DNA of 64,000 bases from assembly GCA_963573385.1 (NCBI GenBank), contig CAUYLG010071707.1:23070-87069 (forward strand), given 5' to 3'. A model generated the notes under the pieces. That model was not told the origin of the DNA. It searched no databases and worked only from the letters and a program-made list of their open reading frames with translations. Source of the stretch: Cacajao melanocephalus (taxonomy: Eukaryota > Chordata > Mammalia > Primates > Pitheciidae). The translations under genes and the position numbers were made by a program. Shown piece by piece: positions 48,637-60,547 of this stretch; position 1 is the first letter of the stretch, and each line of letters begins with the position of its first letter.

Positions 48637-48849
48637 TTTATTCTTTTATGAAGACCTCCTCACAATCCCCCCACCTCCACTACTCATCTATGTGTTCGAG
48701 TTCATGGACAAGTAGAATAATCTCCACTAAAATCTGGACAGACTTCAGACATTATGGACATTTGAAACAGATATTCAAACAACAATATGCAATTTTCTGA
48801 TTTCTTTTTTAAAAAAGAAAATATCTCTTTCTCTTTTGAATGTAGGAAA
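48637..48849. other. Unassigned short spacer
   Basis: No recognisable feature between the L1 5' end and the MLT1 LTR. Confidence 0.35.
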
Positions 48850-49437
48850 TTACCTATATTAGCTTCTTATTGCTGCTATAACAAATTATCACAAATTCAG
48901 TGGCTTAAAAATATGAATGTGTTGTTTTATAGTTCTTGTGGTCAGATGTTCAAAGCAAGTCTCGCCAGGCTACAACGTCATCAGGGCTGCATTCCCTTCT
49001 GGAGATTCTAGTGGAGAATCAATTTCCTTGTCTTTTCAGGCCTCTGAAGTCTGCCTGCGTACCTTGGTTCATGGCCCCACCTTCTTAGGTCTTCAGTTCC
49101 AACAATTTACCATATTAGAAACTAGCCTCCAAGAAATTATACATTTTTATAATTACCTAATATAATATTGTGTTGGTGCCATGGCATAAGAGGATCTAAG
49201 TTCCCATTTCTGATCCTCACATGCTTTCTATTTGTTGCATCCCCTGACCCTTCTCCCAGAGTCACATACCATCTGACCAGAACCAGGAAAAGGTCTCCAT
49301 TTTTAAGGGCCAGTGTGATTAGACTGTGGCCACCTGGATAATCCAGTATTATCTCCCATCTTAATTTCCTTAATCTTAAATGCTTCTGCAGAGTCTCTTT
49401 TGCCATGTAAGAGAACATAATCATAGGTTCCAAGGAT
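48850..49437 (-). mobile_element. MLT1-type (ERVL-MaLR) LTR, antisense, interrupted
   Basis: Starts with 'cttcttattgctgctataac' near 48861 and 'cacaaattcagtggcttaaa' near 48890, then 'gtgattagactgtggccacc' near 49315, 'ggataatccagtattatctc' near 49336, 'agagtctcttttgccatgta' near 49390 and 'ggttccaaggattagggta' near 49425. A 133-bp segment at 49103-49235, also present at 50646, lies inside it and does not fit the MLT1 order. Confidence 0.7.
49103..49235 (+). repeat. 133-bp direct repeat, copy 1 (inside MLT1)
   Basis: Matches 50646-50778 with 11 substitutions and no insertion or deletion (about 92% identity). Both begin CAATTTACC and end CTTTCTATTTGT. Part of its right end may derive from MLT1 sequence, but the middle ('atacatttttataattacct') is not MLT1-like. 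Confidence 0.93.
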
Positions 49438-49444
49438 TAGGGTA

Positions 49445-49476
49445 TGAAAATTTTATTTATTTATTTATTTATTTAA
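49445..49476. repeat. TTTA tetranucleotide repeat
   Basis: About six TTTA units right after the MLT1 end. Confidence 0.85.
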
Positions 49477-50645
49477 ATAGGGAATCATTTTTCTATGAAA
49501 ACTTTTTTCTTTTAAAAAAAAACTCTATTTTTTGAAGATTGTTTTTCTGCTTATAAATCGGAACATCAGGGAACTTTTGCATACTTCACAGGCTTTATTT
49601 TACTCTAAAATGTGTACATGGCATAGAGACAAAGAATACTTTAAAACAAGACCCTAAGAAAACCATTCATCTGCCATCACTGTTGATGAAAAGATAAAAA
49701 TAATTTTGATACCATTCTAATCTCAAGCTACTGTTTCTCAAGGACAGAAATTGTATATAGAACCATAGATGAATGTGACTCTTGGAAATGTAGTTTCAGA
49801 GCTTCCAACCCATGTTAAAAAAATAAAAAAGAGTGAGAGAAAGAATAGAAAAATGTAGAGATAAATATTCATTGCTGTAAGAAAGCATATCCCTAGCAAT
49901 TGAAATAAATTTAAATCACTAACGTATAGTATAAATCAAGCCTCAAACTGTAAGTTTAATGGATGATACTTATTTAAGTTATGTTTGCAATGAAAAATGT
50001 TTCAGGTGTTAAGTGGTTAATGTGCTGCAAATTTTGTAAAATGTGTGTATGTGTGTGTGTTTATCAATTTCTGTTAAATAACCCCTACTTAAGAATCTTT
50101 ATTTTTGAGAACTATACTTCCTGGAGGAATTGTGGCATAAACAATGCTATGAGTTTACCAAACCATTTCATTTTCCTAGACATATAACTAAGCTGTAGTT
50201 ATGAACTACATTGCATCTTGATTGGCTAATGTCTTTAATTCTCAAGATTAGAAGGCAAACAAGATGTATTATTTCTTTTCTGAATTACATTTAGTAAATG
50301 AAAGTGATATTTCCATATTGTTTTGCCATTTATGACAAGTGACAGACCCATTTGTTCAAAATAAAACAGTTTCAAAAGGGAGGAGGGCTGCTTAACCTGA
50401 ATTTGACTTTAAATGAAAGAACAAAAAAGGTTTTATTGTTAAGCTATTATTAGTTGAGAAATTTACCTGGTACAACAATGTAGCTTACCCTTTCTGACTA
50501 TTGTAGAAATATTTTCAGATTTTCAGGCAATAAATAGTACAGAAATATGTTGATTGGTAACAAATATATCTAACACTGTCATTTCATATAGTTTCTACAT
50601 TTTTCTCTTTACTTTCTATTTTGTGCATGACATTGTGCTAAGCAC
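49477..50645. other. Unassigned AT-rich sequence
   Basis: No recognised element apart from a short GTGTGT run near 50042-50060. Confidence 0.35.
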
Positions 50646-50778
50646 CAATTTACCGTATTAGAAACTAGCCTCCCAGAAATTACACATTTTTATAATTACC
50701 TAATATAACATTGCCCTGGTGCCATGGCATAAGAGGAGCTAATTCTCCATTTCTGATCCTCACATGCTTTCTATTTGT
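50646..50778 (+). repeat. 133-bp direct repeat, copy 2
   Basis: Same orientation as the copy at 49103, offset 1,543 bp. Flanks differ from those of copy 1: 'attgtgctaagcac' on the left and 'caacttgtatatg' on the right. Confidence 0.93.
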
Positions 50779-52524
50779 CAACTTGTATATGTTTTTTCTC
50801 TAGTATATATTTGACATCTTGGAAAAAGAGAAAATCAACTCCTGTGGGAGCAAAATGACATTGGTAAACTTGACAGAGATTTGACTGCCATTTCTGCAAT
50901 TTGAAAGACTTTTTCTCTCTGACATAGAAAATGAAGTAGTTACAAGTGAAGAAATGAAAGAATATTTCTTCAAAGTGAAATAATGTTTTATTTTTAAAAT
51001 TAGAATTGTAAGAAATATAAAGCCATCAAAAATATTATGAAGAAAGGAAAATTTTTCTTTTTTCTCTCTCTTTTTAAAAAAAAATAAACAAATGTGAGTT
51101 GTCTCTAAAGGTATAATTAACTGACATGGAAAAAGTAACACTGAACCAGACTAAAAGTAGGTCAGTTCATTGGAGGTTCTTGGCTGCACAAGCTCTGACA
51201 GCTGGCTGAATATTTCTATATACATAGAGGATACATGGGTTCTAGTGATTTATTGGTCTTTCTTTCCCTTATGCCTGTTATATAAATACATAGAAAAGAA
51301 AACGTATAGTTTTTCCTTCTTGCTCAGGAAAAACCTACATTGGGGACTTTAGTGTAATTATGAAATGGAGTTAGCAATACCCAACTGCACAAAACACATT
51401 GCTAATTACATTCAAACACACAGGAACTATGATTGATGAAATAAAGTTTTGGTACTTTCTGGGCCTACAGATATTTTATGTAAATTTTACTTTATATGCA
51501 TATATCAACTAATTATTATACTTTAAAATTAAATATATATTTCCTCCTCACTACACACCCATAAACAAATAAATATTTACATCCTTTCATTTAAAAAATC
51601 TTTTCAAAGTTTTGCAAGCAATGAAATTCTAGGAAAGTCAAAGTGATCCTCTTTCAGTAACTAGCAAATCTTACCATGCTTGATTCATGAGACTCATTAG
51701 TCCCATTTCAAGGACATACAGAACAATTCATCACACACACCTCTTTGAGTAATCCATCGTGTACACTGTCTGTTGCAGAAAGCATACTTAATTGTATCCT
51801 CTATTCTGGCAAACCAAGTCCTATAACAAAAACATATTGGAAATCTTTTTGTCTTTGAAGTTTGGCTTATAAATTTGAGTATTTTTCACTATGCCTGCTA
51901 TTCTATTCCCAAGTCCTTCTTCTTCCAAGAACCTTTTCAATACACTTCTGTTTAGAAGGGTACCTCTTCTTTTTCTTATGTCATATCACTCTTTGCAGAG
52001 TCAGTTTAATATGAAACTACTACTTCTGCACAATATCTTTTCTACATCAAACCTCTGAAAATGGGCTTCTATTCCTACAACACCAACAATGACATCAATA
52101 AACTGATTTGCTAAGTCCAACAAAAAATATGGCCCATATATTAGTTGAATTTAGCCAGAGGTGAGACTATTATACTGTTTCTCATTGATTACTTTTTCTC
52201 CTTACATGGTTTCCAATAAATTGCATTTTGAACCATCCTTATTTACCTTTGTTCAGAGCTCTTATTCCCCAGCCAATTTATACAGAAAAGTCGCAAACTG
52301 TGAGTATTTTTTTCACATTTCCTTACACTTCCTAAAAGATTTATGTAAAAACTATAGGCTGATAACTATTAAATTTATATATTTAAATCTACACACACAC
52401 ACACATAAACTTAGTCTTTAACTATCATTATCTTATATACATATCAAACTTAACATGTTAATACTTGAGTTTACACTTTAAAAGAACCTATAAGAGAAAA
52501 ATATTTATTAAATAAAACTAAAAT
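50779..52524. other. Unassigned AT-rich sequence
   Basis: About 1.7 kb with no recognised element except a (CA)n run of about 16 bases near 52390. A 113-codon minus frame at 50800-51141 is AT-driven (Phe, Leu, Ser, Lys) with no similarity or splice context. Confidence 0.35.
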
Positions 52525-52720
52525 TTTTCATAGTGAAGTGGTTAAGTGTACGAACTTTATAATCAGCCACACCAGATTTAAATTCTAGTTTTGCCACTAA
52601 TGAGAATAATCCCATAATACCTGCTTCATACTGTTGCAATTTTTACGAAGATTAAAGAAGATAATTTACTTATACAGAAAGCATATAGAAAATGCTTAAA
52701 TATGTTATTGTTGTTAATAT
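52525..52720 (+). mobile_element. MIR fragment
   Basis: Well-preserved sense MIR head: 'catagtgaagtggttaagtg' near 52530, 'ataatcagccacaccagatt' near 52559, 'aattctagttttgccactaa' near 52581, then 'tacctgcttcatactgttgc' and 'attaaagaagataatttact'. Confidence 0.72.
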
Positions 52721-52779
52721 AATTTTTAAACAAATTATGTCCTGTTTAATTTTCTCACTAAATGTCTTTGAAATATATC

Positions 52780-53480
52780 CCATTTTGTCATTCACACTAG
52801 CATTGTTTTAGTCTAAGCCCTTATAATTTCTTGCTAGTAGTGCTGAAATAGACCTCTAACAGGTTCCTAACCTTTTCAGTTCAGTTCTTGAATACCATTA
52901 AAGTAGTCTCCTGAAAAAAAAATTAGTCATAATACTTCTGTATTTAAAATCATTCGTGATTCTGCATGTATTTACTAAATACTTTTAAACTTCTGAGTAA
53001 AGCAGTCAATATTTTCTCCTACTCCTCCAGGTTCACCTCTCATCATTACACTTCTTGCATTCTATACTACAACTATATTCAGTCACTTTTAGTATTCCTC
53101 ATGGATCATTCTCACTGTCACGTTTAGGCCATTTTACGTGAAGCACTTCTATCCTGTCTCAACTTTATCTTGGTTTGCATAGCACATTATTATCTTATTT
53201 CAAAATTCATACAAGGCAACGACTCAAGCTTTCCTTGATCCTCAGACTAAATTTCTTGTTCCCTTTTTGGTACTTTAGTAGTATTCTGAGCACTTCTCTA
53301 TTGTAGCACATAATAATCTGGTGCATCATAGGCAGCAAGGGATGACAGAGTATACAAGTGATGTAGAACCCAAGTGTCATCACTTTTGATCTAAGGTCTT
53401 TGAGGGTAAGAATTATATTTTAGACTTTCTTATATTCTTTATGGAATATAAATCAGTAATAACTTTTTAATCTTTATGTA
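52780..53480 (+). mobile_element. L2 LINE 3' region
   Basis: Sense L2 order over about 700 bp: 'tgctgaaatagacctctaac' near 52840, 'ttaaaatcattcgtgattct' near 52943, 'ccaggttcacctctcatcat' near 53028, 'cttctatcctgtctcaactt' near 53147, 'gatcctcagactaaatttct' near 53238 and 'tctttgagggtaagaattat' near 53397. It lacks the terminal short repeats. Confidence 0.6.
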
Positions 53481-54374
53481 TTGTTGTTTTTAAGTCTTTC
53501 TTTCTTTGTTTATGAAAAATCAGGTCTACAAGGTAGCAACAGTGATATGACCTGTGATGCTGTGATGATATCATGCTTAGGAAGTGAACTTGTTGAGGGG
53601 TAAGGGAGTCCTATTCCTCCCAAGAATACTATAACATTGCCTTCCAGTGTTTGTCTTACTATCATTGATTCTCCTAATCACAAAGAGTACCATATTGAAT
53701 AGAACCAAACAAAAATTGTAGAATACATGCTTGTCTTGGTGAACTAAAGACTTAATAAGAATATTCACAAATTTAAACACAAAACAATTTTGTTATATTT
53801 CTCAAAAATTTATTTGGAGATTCTATCTAATTGATGATACAAGCCAGTTTTTAATTCTGGCTCTAGCAGGACTTAAGTAGCATTAAAGAAAATATCCAGA
53901 ATATTCCAAAAAGTTGCAATAAATTTTACAAGTAGGTTTGCCCTTATTGAATTCTTCATCAGAGATTGCCTAGGCCTTATGTCTACATGCTGGGGTTGGG
54001 GGCGGGAACAGTTGAAGCATAAGAAATAAGGAAAGAATAGGGGCAGTTTATAGCAGTAGCATCACAAAGGATTTGTCTGAATAAGCAAGAAATCGTCCAA
54101 AAACTAATTTAAAATTTCAAATGGCCTTTGTTCTTGAAAGAATTGTCCAAAGGTCAATTGTCCTTAGTATTGTCAAAAGGTCCCAAATATTACATTCATA
54201 TGGCTCAAAATAGGACACTTTTCATGCCCTTACTACAGAAAATGAAATCATTCTGAAGGACACTTTAAGAAAATATGTCCTTATATGTATTTAAACTTCC
54301 AAAAGGTTTAAGATCTAAAGTGACCATGAAAATTGTATTGTCTAGTACAGATATTCAAGACATTCTTTAACTCA
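53481..54374. other. Unassigned sequence
   Basis: No recognisable feature. Confidence 0.35.
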
Positions 54375-54600
54375 GTTGTCAGCAAACTATGACCCATAGA
54401 GCAAAAATGGTACATCACTTGTTTTTATAAATAAATTCTATTAGATTACAAACATGCTCATTTATTTGTATTGTCCTTGGTTGCTTTTGCTCCATGACGG
54501 AAAAGATGAGTGGTTGCTACAGAGGTCATAAAACCCCCAAAGTCTGAAAAACTTATCAGTGGCAGTACTATCTTGTACTTAGGAGAAAAAAAAATTGTGC
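54375..54600 (+). mobile_element. Old non-autonomous DNA transposon (MITE) fragment, family not named
   Basis: 'gtcagcaaactatgacccat', 'ttgtttttataaataaattc', 'ttgtccttggttgcttttgc', 'atgagtggttgctacagagg' and 'aaagtctgaaaaacttatca' follow the order of a common dispersed MITE that begins 'gcaaactatggcccgtgggcc'. Terminal inverted repeats are too decayed to verify. Confidence 0.5.
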
Positions 54601-55029
54601 TGAGCCTCATGGAGACTCTTATAATAATTTAAATCTGATCAAATTATAAAAAGCCTTCTCAAACTATAACACTCAGCTACTGTTGATGTACAAACATTTT
54701 GATATGGACACACACACACATATGTTAAATATATATATACATGTACACAAATATGTATATAGTATTTTAAAATATAAACAAATCTAACAATTTTTACCAT
54801 GAAATAACAAATCTTCATGTTTCTTTGTACAACACTGAGATTAGCCACATGAGATATTCAGGGACTGATCCCCTTTTGGATAGGTGGCGTGACAGGGCTG
54901 TCTTAGCTTATAAAATTAAAAAGGTAATATTTGTTTGGTCAGTACAATTAAATCATTAGATAATTTAGCCCATTAATTTTTTTAATAGATAGGGAATAAG
55001 TTAATTTAAGAGGAAAAGGGAAAATGAAA
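54601..55029. other. Unassigned sequence with a CA/TA simple repeat
   Basis: A (CA)n plus TA/CATG simple repeat lies at about 54708-54765. The rest is unremarkable. Confidence 0.5.
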
Positions 55030-57103
55030 TAGACCAAGATGGACCAAGATGGAGTAACAGATTCTGAACCTGAAGAGTAACAGTATATTTTAGTCTGCAA
55101 AAACCTTTCAAAATGGATAAAATATAAGCAGTAATAGATCTCAATAAACCATATAGCAGACAGGAAAGGACTATGATCCTTGAGAGGTAAACTAAAGAGT
55201 TAAGGCCAACAATTTTTGCAGCTTACTGCCTAAATAGAGTTTTATGATTACTGAACAGGATGAACAAGTACAGGCAGAGCTTAGTAGTTTTCATGAGTAC
55301 TGGAATGGGGCTGGGCTTTTGTGGAGGGTAAAGCAGCCAGAGTCATAGACCAAAGGGTGGACGGGGAAAGCTATATAGGAGAGAACTCTTGAAAACTTTA
55401 CAGGTTCTTCTTTGAGTATTCAGCTGAATACTGATCAGCTCATAGATGTGAGGCAACTACCCAAGATTAGAGAAAAGAAAACCCAAGAGGACTAGAGACA
55501 AAACTCTTGGAGCTCACCAAAGGCAGCACTAATGGCTATTCTCACTAGCCAAAGTAGAACCTTCATAATTCATTAACATTGGGTAAAATAATCAGAAGGG
55601 TTTAGCTTGGTAGCAGAGAAAAATTAAATCTAGACCAAAAGCTGCTCTGGTCCCACCTAAAATGCTTAAAAGTGAGACTCTAAGACATCAGAATATTTTC
55701 AAATAACTCAATGATGTCCCAGAACAAAACTCAAAAATATTTAAATAAATAGAATACCCAAACTCCAAGAAAGTGAAATTCAAAATGCCTTACAACTAAA
55801 AAATATTTCAAGTCATTATAAAAGCAGAAATATAAATTCATAAGAAGGAAACAAAAGATATGGATAGTAAGCAGTTATTACAAATACTTTTCCACGTTAA
55901 AAATTAGAGAAAAGGTGGTACATGTTAAATATAGGTATAAAAAAGATGTATAAGGTCCCAAATCAAACCCTTGGTGATATAATTAATAATGTCTGTGATG
56001 AAAATTACTCTAGATGGGATTAATGCTGATTAGATATTGGAGAAGAAAATATTAATAAAGACACTGAAATGGAAACCATCTAAAATGAAACACAGGACGA
56101 AAATGACTTAGAAACAAGAGTGTCAGAAATGGAGGAGGTGTACAAATTATTTAAATTAAAAAGAAACAAAAATTCTCAAATTTGATAAGAAGTATAAATC
56201 TATAGCCCTCAAGAGCTAAAAACATTGCAAGCAGAAAAATGAGGAAAACTAAATGGACGCACATATTAATCAAATATCTTGAAATTGATTATTTAGAGAA
56301 AATATTAAAAGAAGTTCAAAGAAACAAAGACATATTATATACAGAGGAGTTATATTAAGAAATATAACTGATTTCTGATCAGAATACAGTGGAACTATGT
56401 GTTCAAAGCACTGAAAAAAAATATGTCAACCTAGAAACCCTTATGAAGCAAAAAATACCATTCAAAAATACTGAAGAAAGAAAAATAATATTTAAACACA
56501 CAAAAGCTGAAAGTATTCAGCTTTGGCCATACCAAACTAAAGAAATTAATAAAGGGAGTCTTTAAGCAGAAGAAAAATAATACCAAATAAAATATGGAGC
56601 TAAATAAAAGAATGAAGAACATCACAAATGGTAACTGTGGGGTTACATGTAAACACTTTTTACACATTACTTAATTTTTAAAAAATATAATTATTTAAAG
56701 AAAAAAAGAAAACGTACTGAGTGGTTTATCACATAGGTTGAACTATAATGAATGATTGTTAATAGCTGAAATTCAGGAAATGTATTGTTCTAAGATTCTC
56801 ATACTGGACATATTGTGGTATGGCATCATATGAAAGTAGACTGTGATCAAATATATGAAATAAGCAATGAACAAAATATAACAAAAAGTTAGAGATATAT
56901 ACTAAGGAGTCAAAATAGGAGATCAAATAAAAACATAAAAATTAGGCAGTTTATACAAAAGTATTCAGAAAAAGAAGGAAAAGAAAACAACAGATAAGAG
57001 AGATGGAAAACAAAAAGCAAGAATATAGACTTAAATCCAATTATTTCAATAATGATATTAAATATAAATAATTAAAATACCTCATTTGAAAGGCAAATAC
57101 TTT

Positions 57104-57700
57104 TGAGGCTCTGTTTTAGAGGAACTTCTGGGGTTGGCTAGGGGCTTTGTTTCAAGCACAGGACTTTTCCCACCTCTGGCTGGCTAGGGCTTTGTTTCCA
57201 GTGCAGGACTTTTCCTAACTCCGGCCAGCTAGGGGCTTTGTTTCCAACTTTCCTGCCTCTGGCTCCTCGGGGCTTTGTTCAAAGGCAAGGACTTTTCCCA
57301 CCTCTGGCTCTTGGAGGTGGAGGCTCAGTGACTCTGTTTTAAAACAGTAACCAATCCAGTAAAGGATTCGAAGCTCAACTGATCCAAAGAAAGTTTGAAA
57401 AAACCCCTCTCATTGGACGAGAACAAGAATAGGGAGGGAATATCTCAGGGGTAAAAGCTCCAGCTGCCGAAACCTGCAGTGGCACCCCCTTCAGGTCCCC
57501 TTCAGGTCCCCTTCTTCAGTGTGAAAGCCATTATTTTACTCTGCCTCATAAACTGCACTACCACACAGTCTTTGGGTCCATGAGTCCTATTTGAGCTGTA
57601 ACACTTATCACGACACCGAAGCTCCCTTCCCCATTCTTCAGGGTTAGAGAGGCCAAGAACCTAAGTTCCAGAGAATCCCATTGCAGTTAATCTGGTTACA
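57104..57700 (+). mobile_element. Solo ERV1-like LTR with U3 tandem repeats and CTTT target duplication
   Basis: 597 bp with TG...CA ends (TGAGGCTCTG to GGTTACA). A perfect 4-bp direct repeat CTTT flanks it at 57100-57103 and 57701-57704, and L1 ORF2 sequence joins across it, so both edges are exact. The U3 holds four tandem units at 57136-57310. The R/U5 zone has a variant poly(A) signal CATAAA near 57547 followed by 'ctgcactaccacacagtctt'. A candidate promoter word is not clear. No internal viral sequence remains. Family not assigned with confidence. Confidence 0.92.
57136..57310 (+). repeat. Four tandem repeats in the LTR U3
   Basis: Units at 57136-57181, 57182-57227, 57228-57267 and 57268-57310 share GGCTTTGTTTC, GGACTTTTCC and CTCTGGCT words. 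Unit lengths are 46, 46, 40 and 43 bp. The third lacks the 'caggac' portion. Confidence 0.88.
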
Positions 57701-58114
57701 CTTTGATAATGAATATAAATGCAGGACCAACTCTATACTCTGTAACAGAAAGCCACATTAAATATAAAATCACAAATAGATTTAAAATTTAAAATATAAA
57801 GGAGGGTTTGCCATGACAAAGATGGCTATATTCGTATCAGGGAAAGTAAATTACAGAGAAAATAATATTATGAAAAATACGAAGTATTTACATATTCATA
57901 TGAGGGATAATTTAAGGAGGCATATATATCCAAAATTAGTATACACATAATAACAGAACTTTAAAATCAATGAAGGAAGATTGATATAATTGCAAAGAGA
58001 AATTGACAACTTTCAAAGCAGATTAAGATATTTTGAAAACCTTTTCTCAATCATTGATAGGAAGAAAATTAGTGAGGATATAGAAGACTTGAATGATAGT
58101 CTCAATCAACTTAA

Positions 58115-58188
58115 TGCAATTATATACATATAATATATACGATATAAGATATATATATATATACAATATAAGATATATATATATCATT
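58115..58188. repeat. TATA-rich simple repeat in the L1 ORF2 region
   Basis: Two copies of a roughly 24-bp unit containing 'atataagatatatatata' (from about 58142 and 58166) preceded by TATACATATA. Confidence 0.7.
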
Positions 58189-58894
58189 CAATCCCAAAAC
58201 CAATAATAGCAAAAAGTGAGTCTCAATAAATATAGAAGATTAAAATGATATAAATTCTATTTTTCTAAATTAATGAAATAAATAACAGAAAAATACCTGG
58301 AAAATTTCCAAATATAAGAAAACTAAATAACGTATTTATAAGTAACGTATGGGTCAGGGATAAATTACAATAAAATAAGTAATTAATTTCATCCAAAAAC
58401 ACAATATATTAAAGCCCATGTAATGTTACTAAGAAAATTGTTAGAGGAAAATTTGTAAAAATAAGCCATATGTTAGGAAGAAATTAAGGTTTCAAACAAT
58501 GACCTCAGTTTCTACCTTGAGAAATTAAATCAAGTAAAAACAAATGAAACAGAATGTAAGCAGAAAAAAAGAAAAAGAAAAAAGATAGGCATAGAAAGTG
58601 AAGAAGGAGATAATAAAAATAGACAAAATTAATAATATCAAAAACTAATTCTTTCACAAGATAAACTGAATTGATAGTCTAAAAAAGGAGACAAAAAATA
58701 AATCAGAACATCAGGAGTTAGAGAGGTATAATCACTTCAGTATCTACATATTTCGCAATCATAATAATTGAATATTATGCAAACTTTATGCCAAAAAATG
58801 ACATCCTGAATAATTTCCTTGAAAAACACAAAACGACAAAGCTCTCTGAAGAAGAAATTGGTATTTCTCAATAATACTGAATACACTGACAGCA

Positions 58895-60547
58895 GGCAAA
58901 TGTAGGCTGCCTCTGTGGGAGGGACAGAAAGTCTGCCAGCACTAGCTTCAGCAATGAATAGGGGAGTAGAGATTATTTGACATTATGGGAAAGAAAATAA
59001 TGAGAAAGTAAATTTACTGGCATAAATATTGTTTATGCCATATTACACTGTTCTTTTACATACAATGTCTGGTTTTCAATAACAATAATATAACAAACTT
59101 CTGGTTTCAGTTTCAACATGTCAAGTTTGGAAATTATCATTCCTGTCCTTACAAAAAGAAAGAGCTGAACAGACTGAAAATAAAGGACTCTCCTTTGACG
59201 CATCAGAAAACTTTGTTCACTGGGAAAACCACTGACCTCAAGTTGGAAGAAACAGGTGAATGCAGAGTCACAGGCGAGATCTGCTTACTTGGAGCAGAAG
59301 CTGCTGGAGCCAGTAACTGGTAGTAACACTGAGGTGGTAATTTTGGCAAGTTTGCTATAGGCAAAGAAAGAATGAAATAGCAAGAGAGAAAAATTTCTGG
59401 TAGTTTTAGGTATGAGCAAGTCTGCATCTCTGCATGGATTTTATCTCTAGGAGCCTCATTGGGGTAACATGATGAAAAGCCAAGAAAGATATCCTAATAG
59501 CTCTGGTACCGAAAGGAAAAGATTAACAGTTGTGGAATACCCTCAAGGCCTTCTTCAAACAAAGAACTACTCTTTAGGGGAAAATATTGTTCCCAAGACT
59601 TATTCCACCAGGGGAAAGGGTGTTTCTCTCATTCTAGCTCACACTCAACTACCTATGTTACCTATGTGGGTGAGGAGCTAAAAAACACTTATGAAACAGC
59701 CTTGAGACATACGACCATGGAAAGACTAAAATGTAACTAAATGATTATAGATTACTTCCCTGTTTCCATACGTCATCACCAAACCAACATGACTCCAAGA
59801 TAACACAGTAAATTAAAAATGAAAGAGTTGTAAAACAGTTTCTTGAAGATTATGTAGGAAAGCTTAGTCAAGAGGAAAGACAAAAACAATGAAACTAAAT
59901 GAATTGGAACCCTCTGGCACCAACAACTATAGAAAATATGTTTTAAAAAGCAGCCCAAATTTTAGTCATATTTAGATAAAACCTCACACTATAGACCTAC
60001 TTAACTTCAGTTTTGATTACTTAATACATCAGGTATAGCTTTCAACAGCAGCAGCAACAAATTATAAGCCATTTTTAAAGGCAACTAAAATCATACTCAT
60101 ATGCCAGCAATAGTAGAATTAACATGAATATCACTATATATTATATGTTAAAAGCTCTATAAAATATAACGTGCAAGAATAGATAGGTTATCTAATCAAA
60201 GAGATTAAAACTCAAAAACAAAATCAAAAGAGAATACTGCAAATTAAAAAAAAAAAGCTACTTAAACAGAAATGAAGAATGATATATCTTCATGAATGAA
60301 GATACCAGTAAATAGAAACATTTCAAACTGAAATGCAAAGAGAGAAAGCAAAATTTAACTCTTAACAGAACATCCCACACCTGAGGTATAATATTAAAGC
60401 TGCAGCATACACACAATTGAAATTTTAAAAGAAAAAGAGAGACAATATGGCAGAAGCAATACTGCAAAAAATAATGGCTAGGGATTTTCCAAAATTAAAG
60501 AAAGACATCACACTACAGATCTAGAAAGCTCATAAAATGCCAAGCAG
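58895..60547 (+). mobile_element. Old L1M (L1M3/L1M4-like) 5'UTR and ORF1-side region, sense
   Basis: A second L1M 5' end begins right after the previous one stops. Recognised blocks are 'aactttgttcactgggaaaa' near 59209, 'tgacctcaagttggaagaaa' near 59232, 'gagcaagtctgcatctctgc' near 59414, 'aaagaactactctttagggg' near 59561, 'aagattatgtaggaaagctt' near 59845, and the ORF1-side 'gcccaaattttagtcatatt' near 59953. At 60547 an LTR interrupts it. After the LTR a short piece (61313-61370) resumes. Confidence 0.65.

Larger units (their letters stand above)
55030..58890 (+). mobile_element. Old L1M (L1M4/L1M5-like), sense, 5' region to mid-ORF2, interrupted by an LTR
   Basis: It starts near the 'gaccaagatggagtaacaga' phrase (55039), a typical L1M 5' start. 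Conserved blocks follow: 'actctagatgggattaatgc' near 56008, 'ccatctaaaatgaaacacag' near 56078, 'gaaacccttatgaagcaaaa' near 56435 and 'ttcaaaaatactgaagaaag' near 56461. Then ORF2 endonuclease text follows at 57030-57100 and 57701-58780. The LTR 57104-57700 interrupts the start of ORF2. Sequence ends around 58890, well before the RT motif, so the copy is 3'-truncated or cut by the next L1. Confidence 0.72.

Noticed and set aside
48411..48800. 129-codon plus-strand frame
   Set aside because: Mostly reverse-complement L1 5'UTR sequence, which is GC-rich and stop-poor. It crosses the element edge with no change in character.
50800..51141. 113-codon minus-strand frame
   Set aside because: AT-driven composition (Phe, Leu, Ser, Lys), no recognised domain and no splice context.
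52525..52720. tRNA-like head of MIR as a tRNA gene
   Set aside because: MIR heads derive from tRNA, but the acceptor stem and anticodon arm are not preserved, and the sequence continues into the MIR core.
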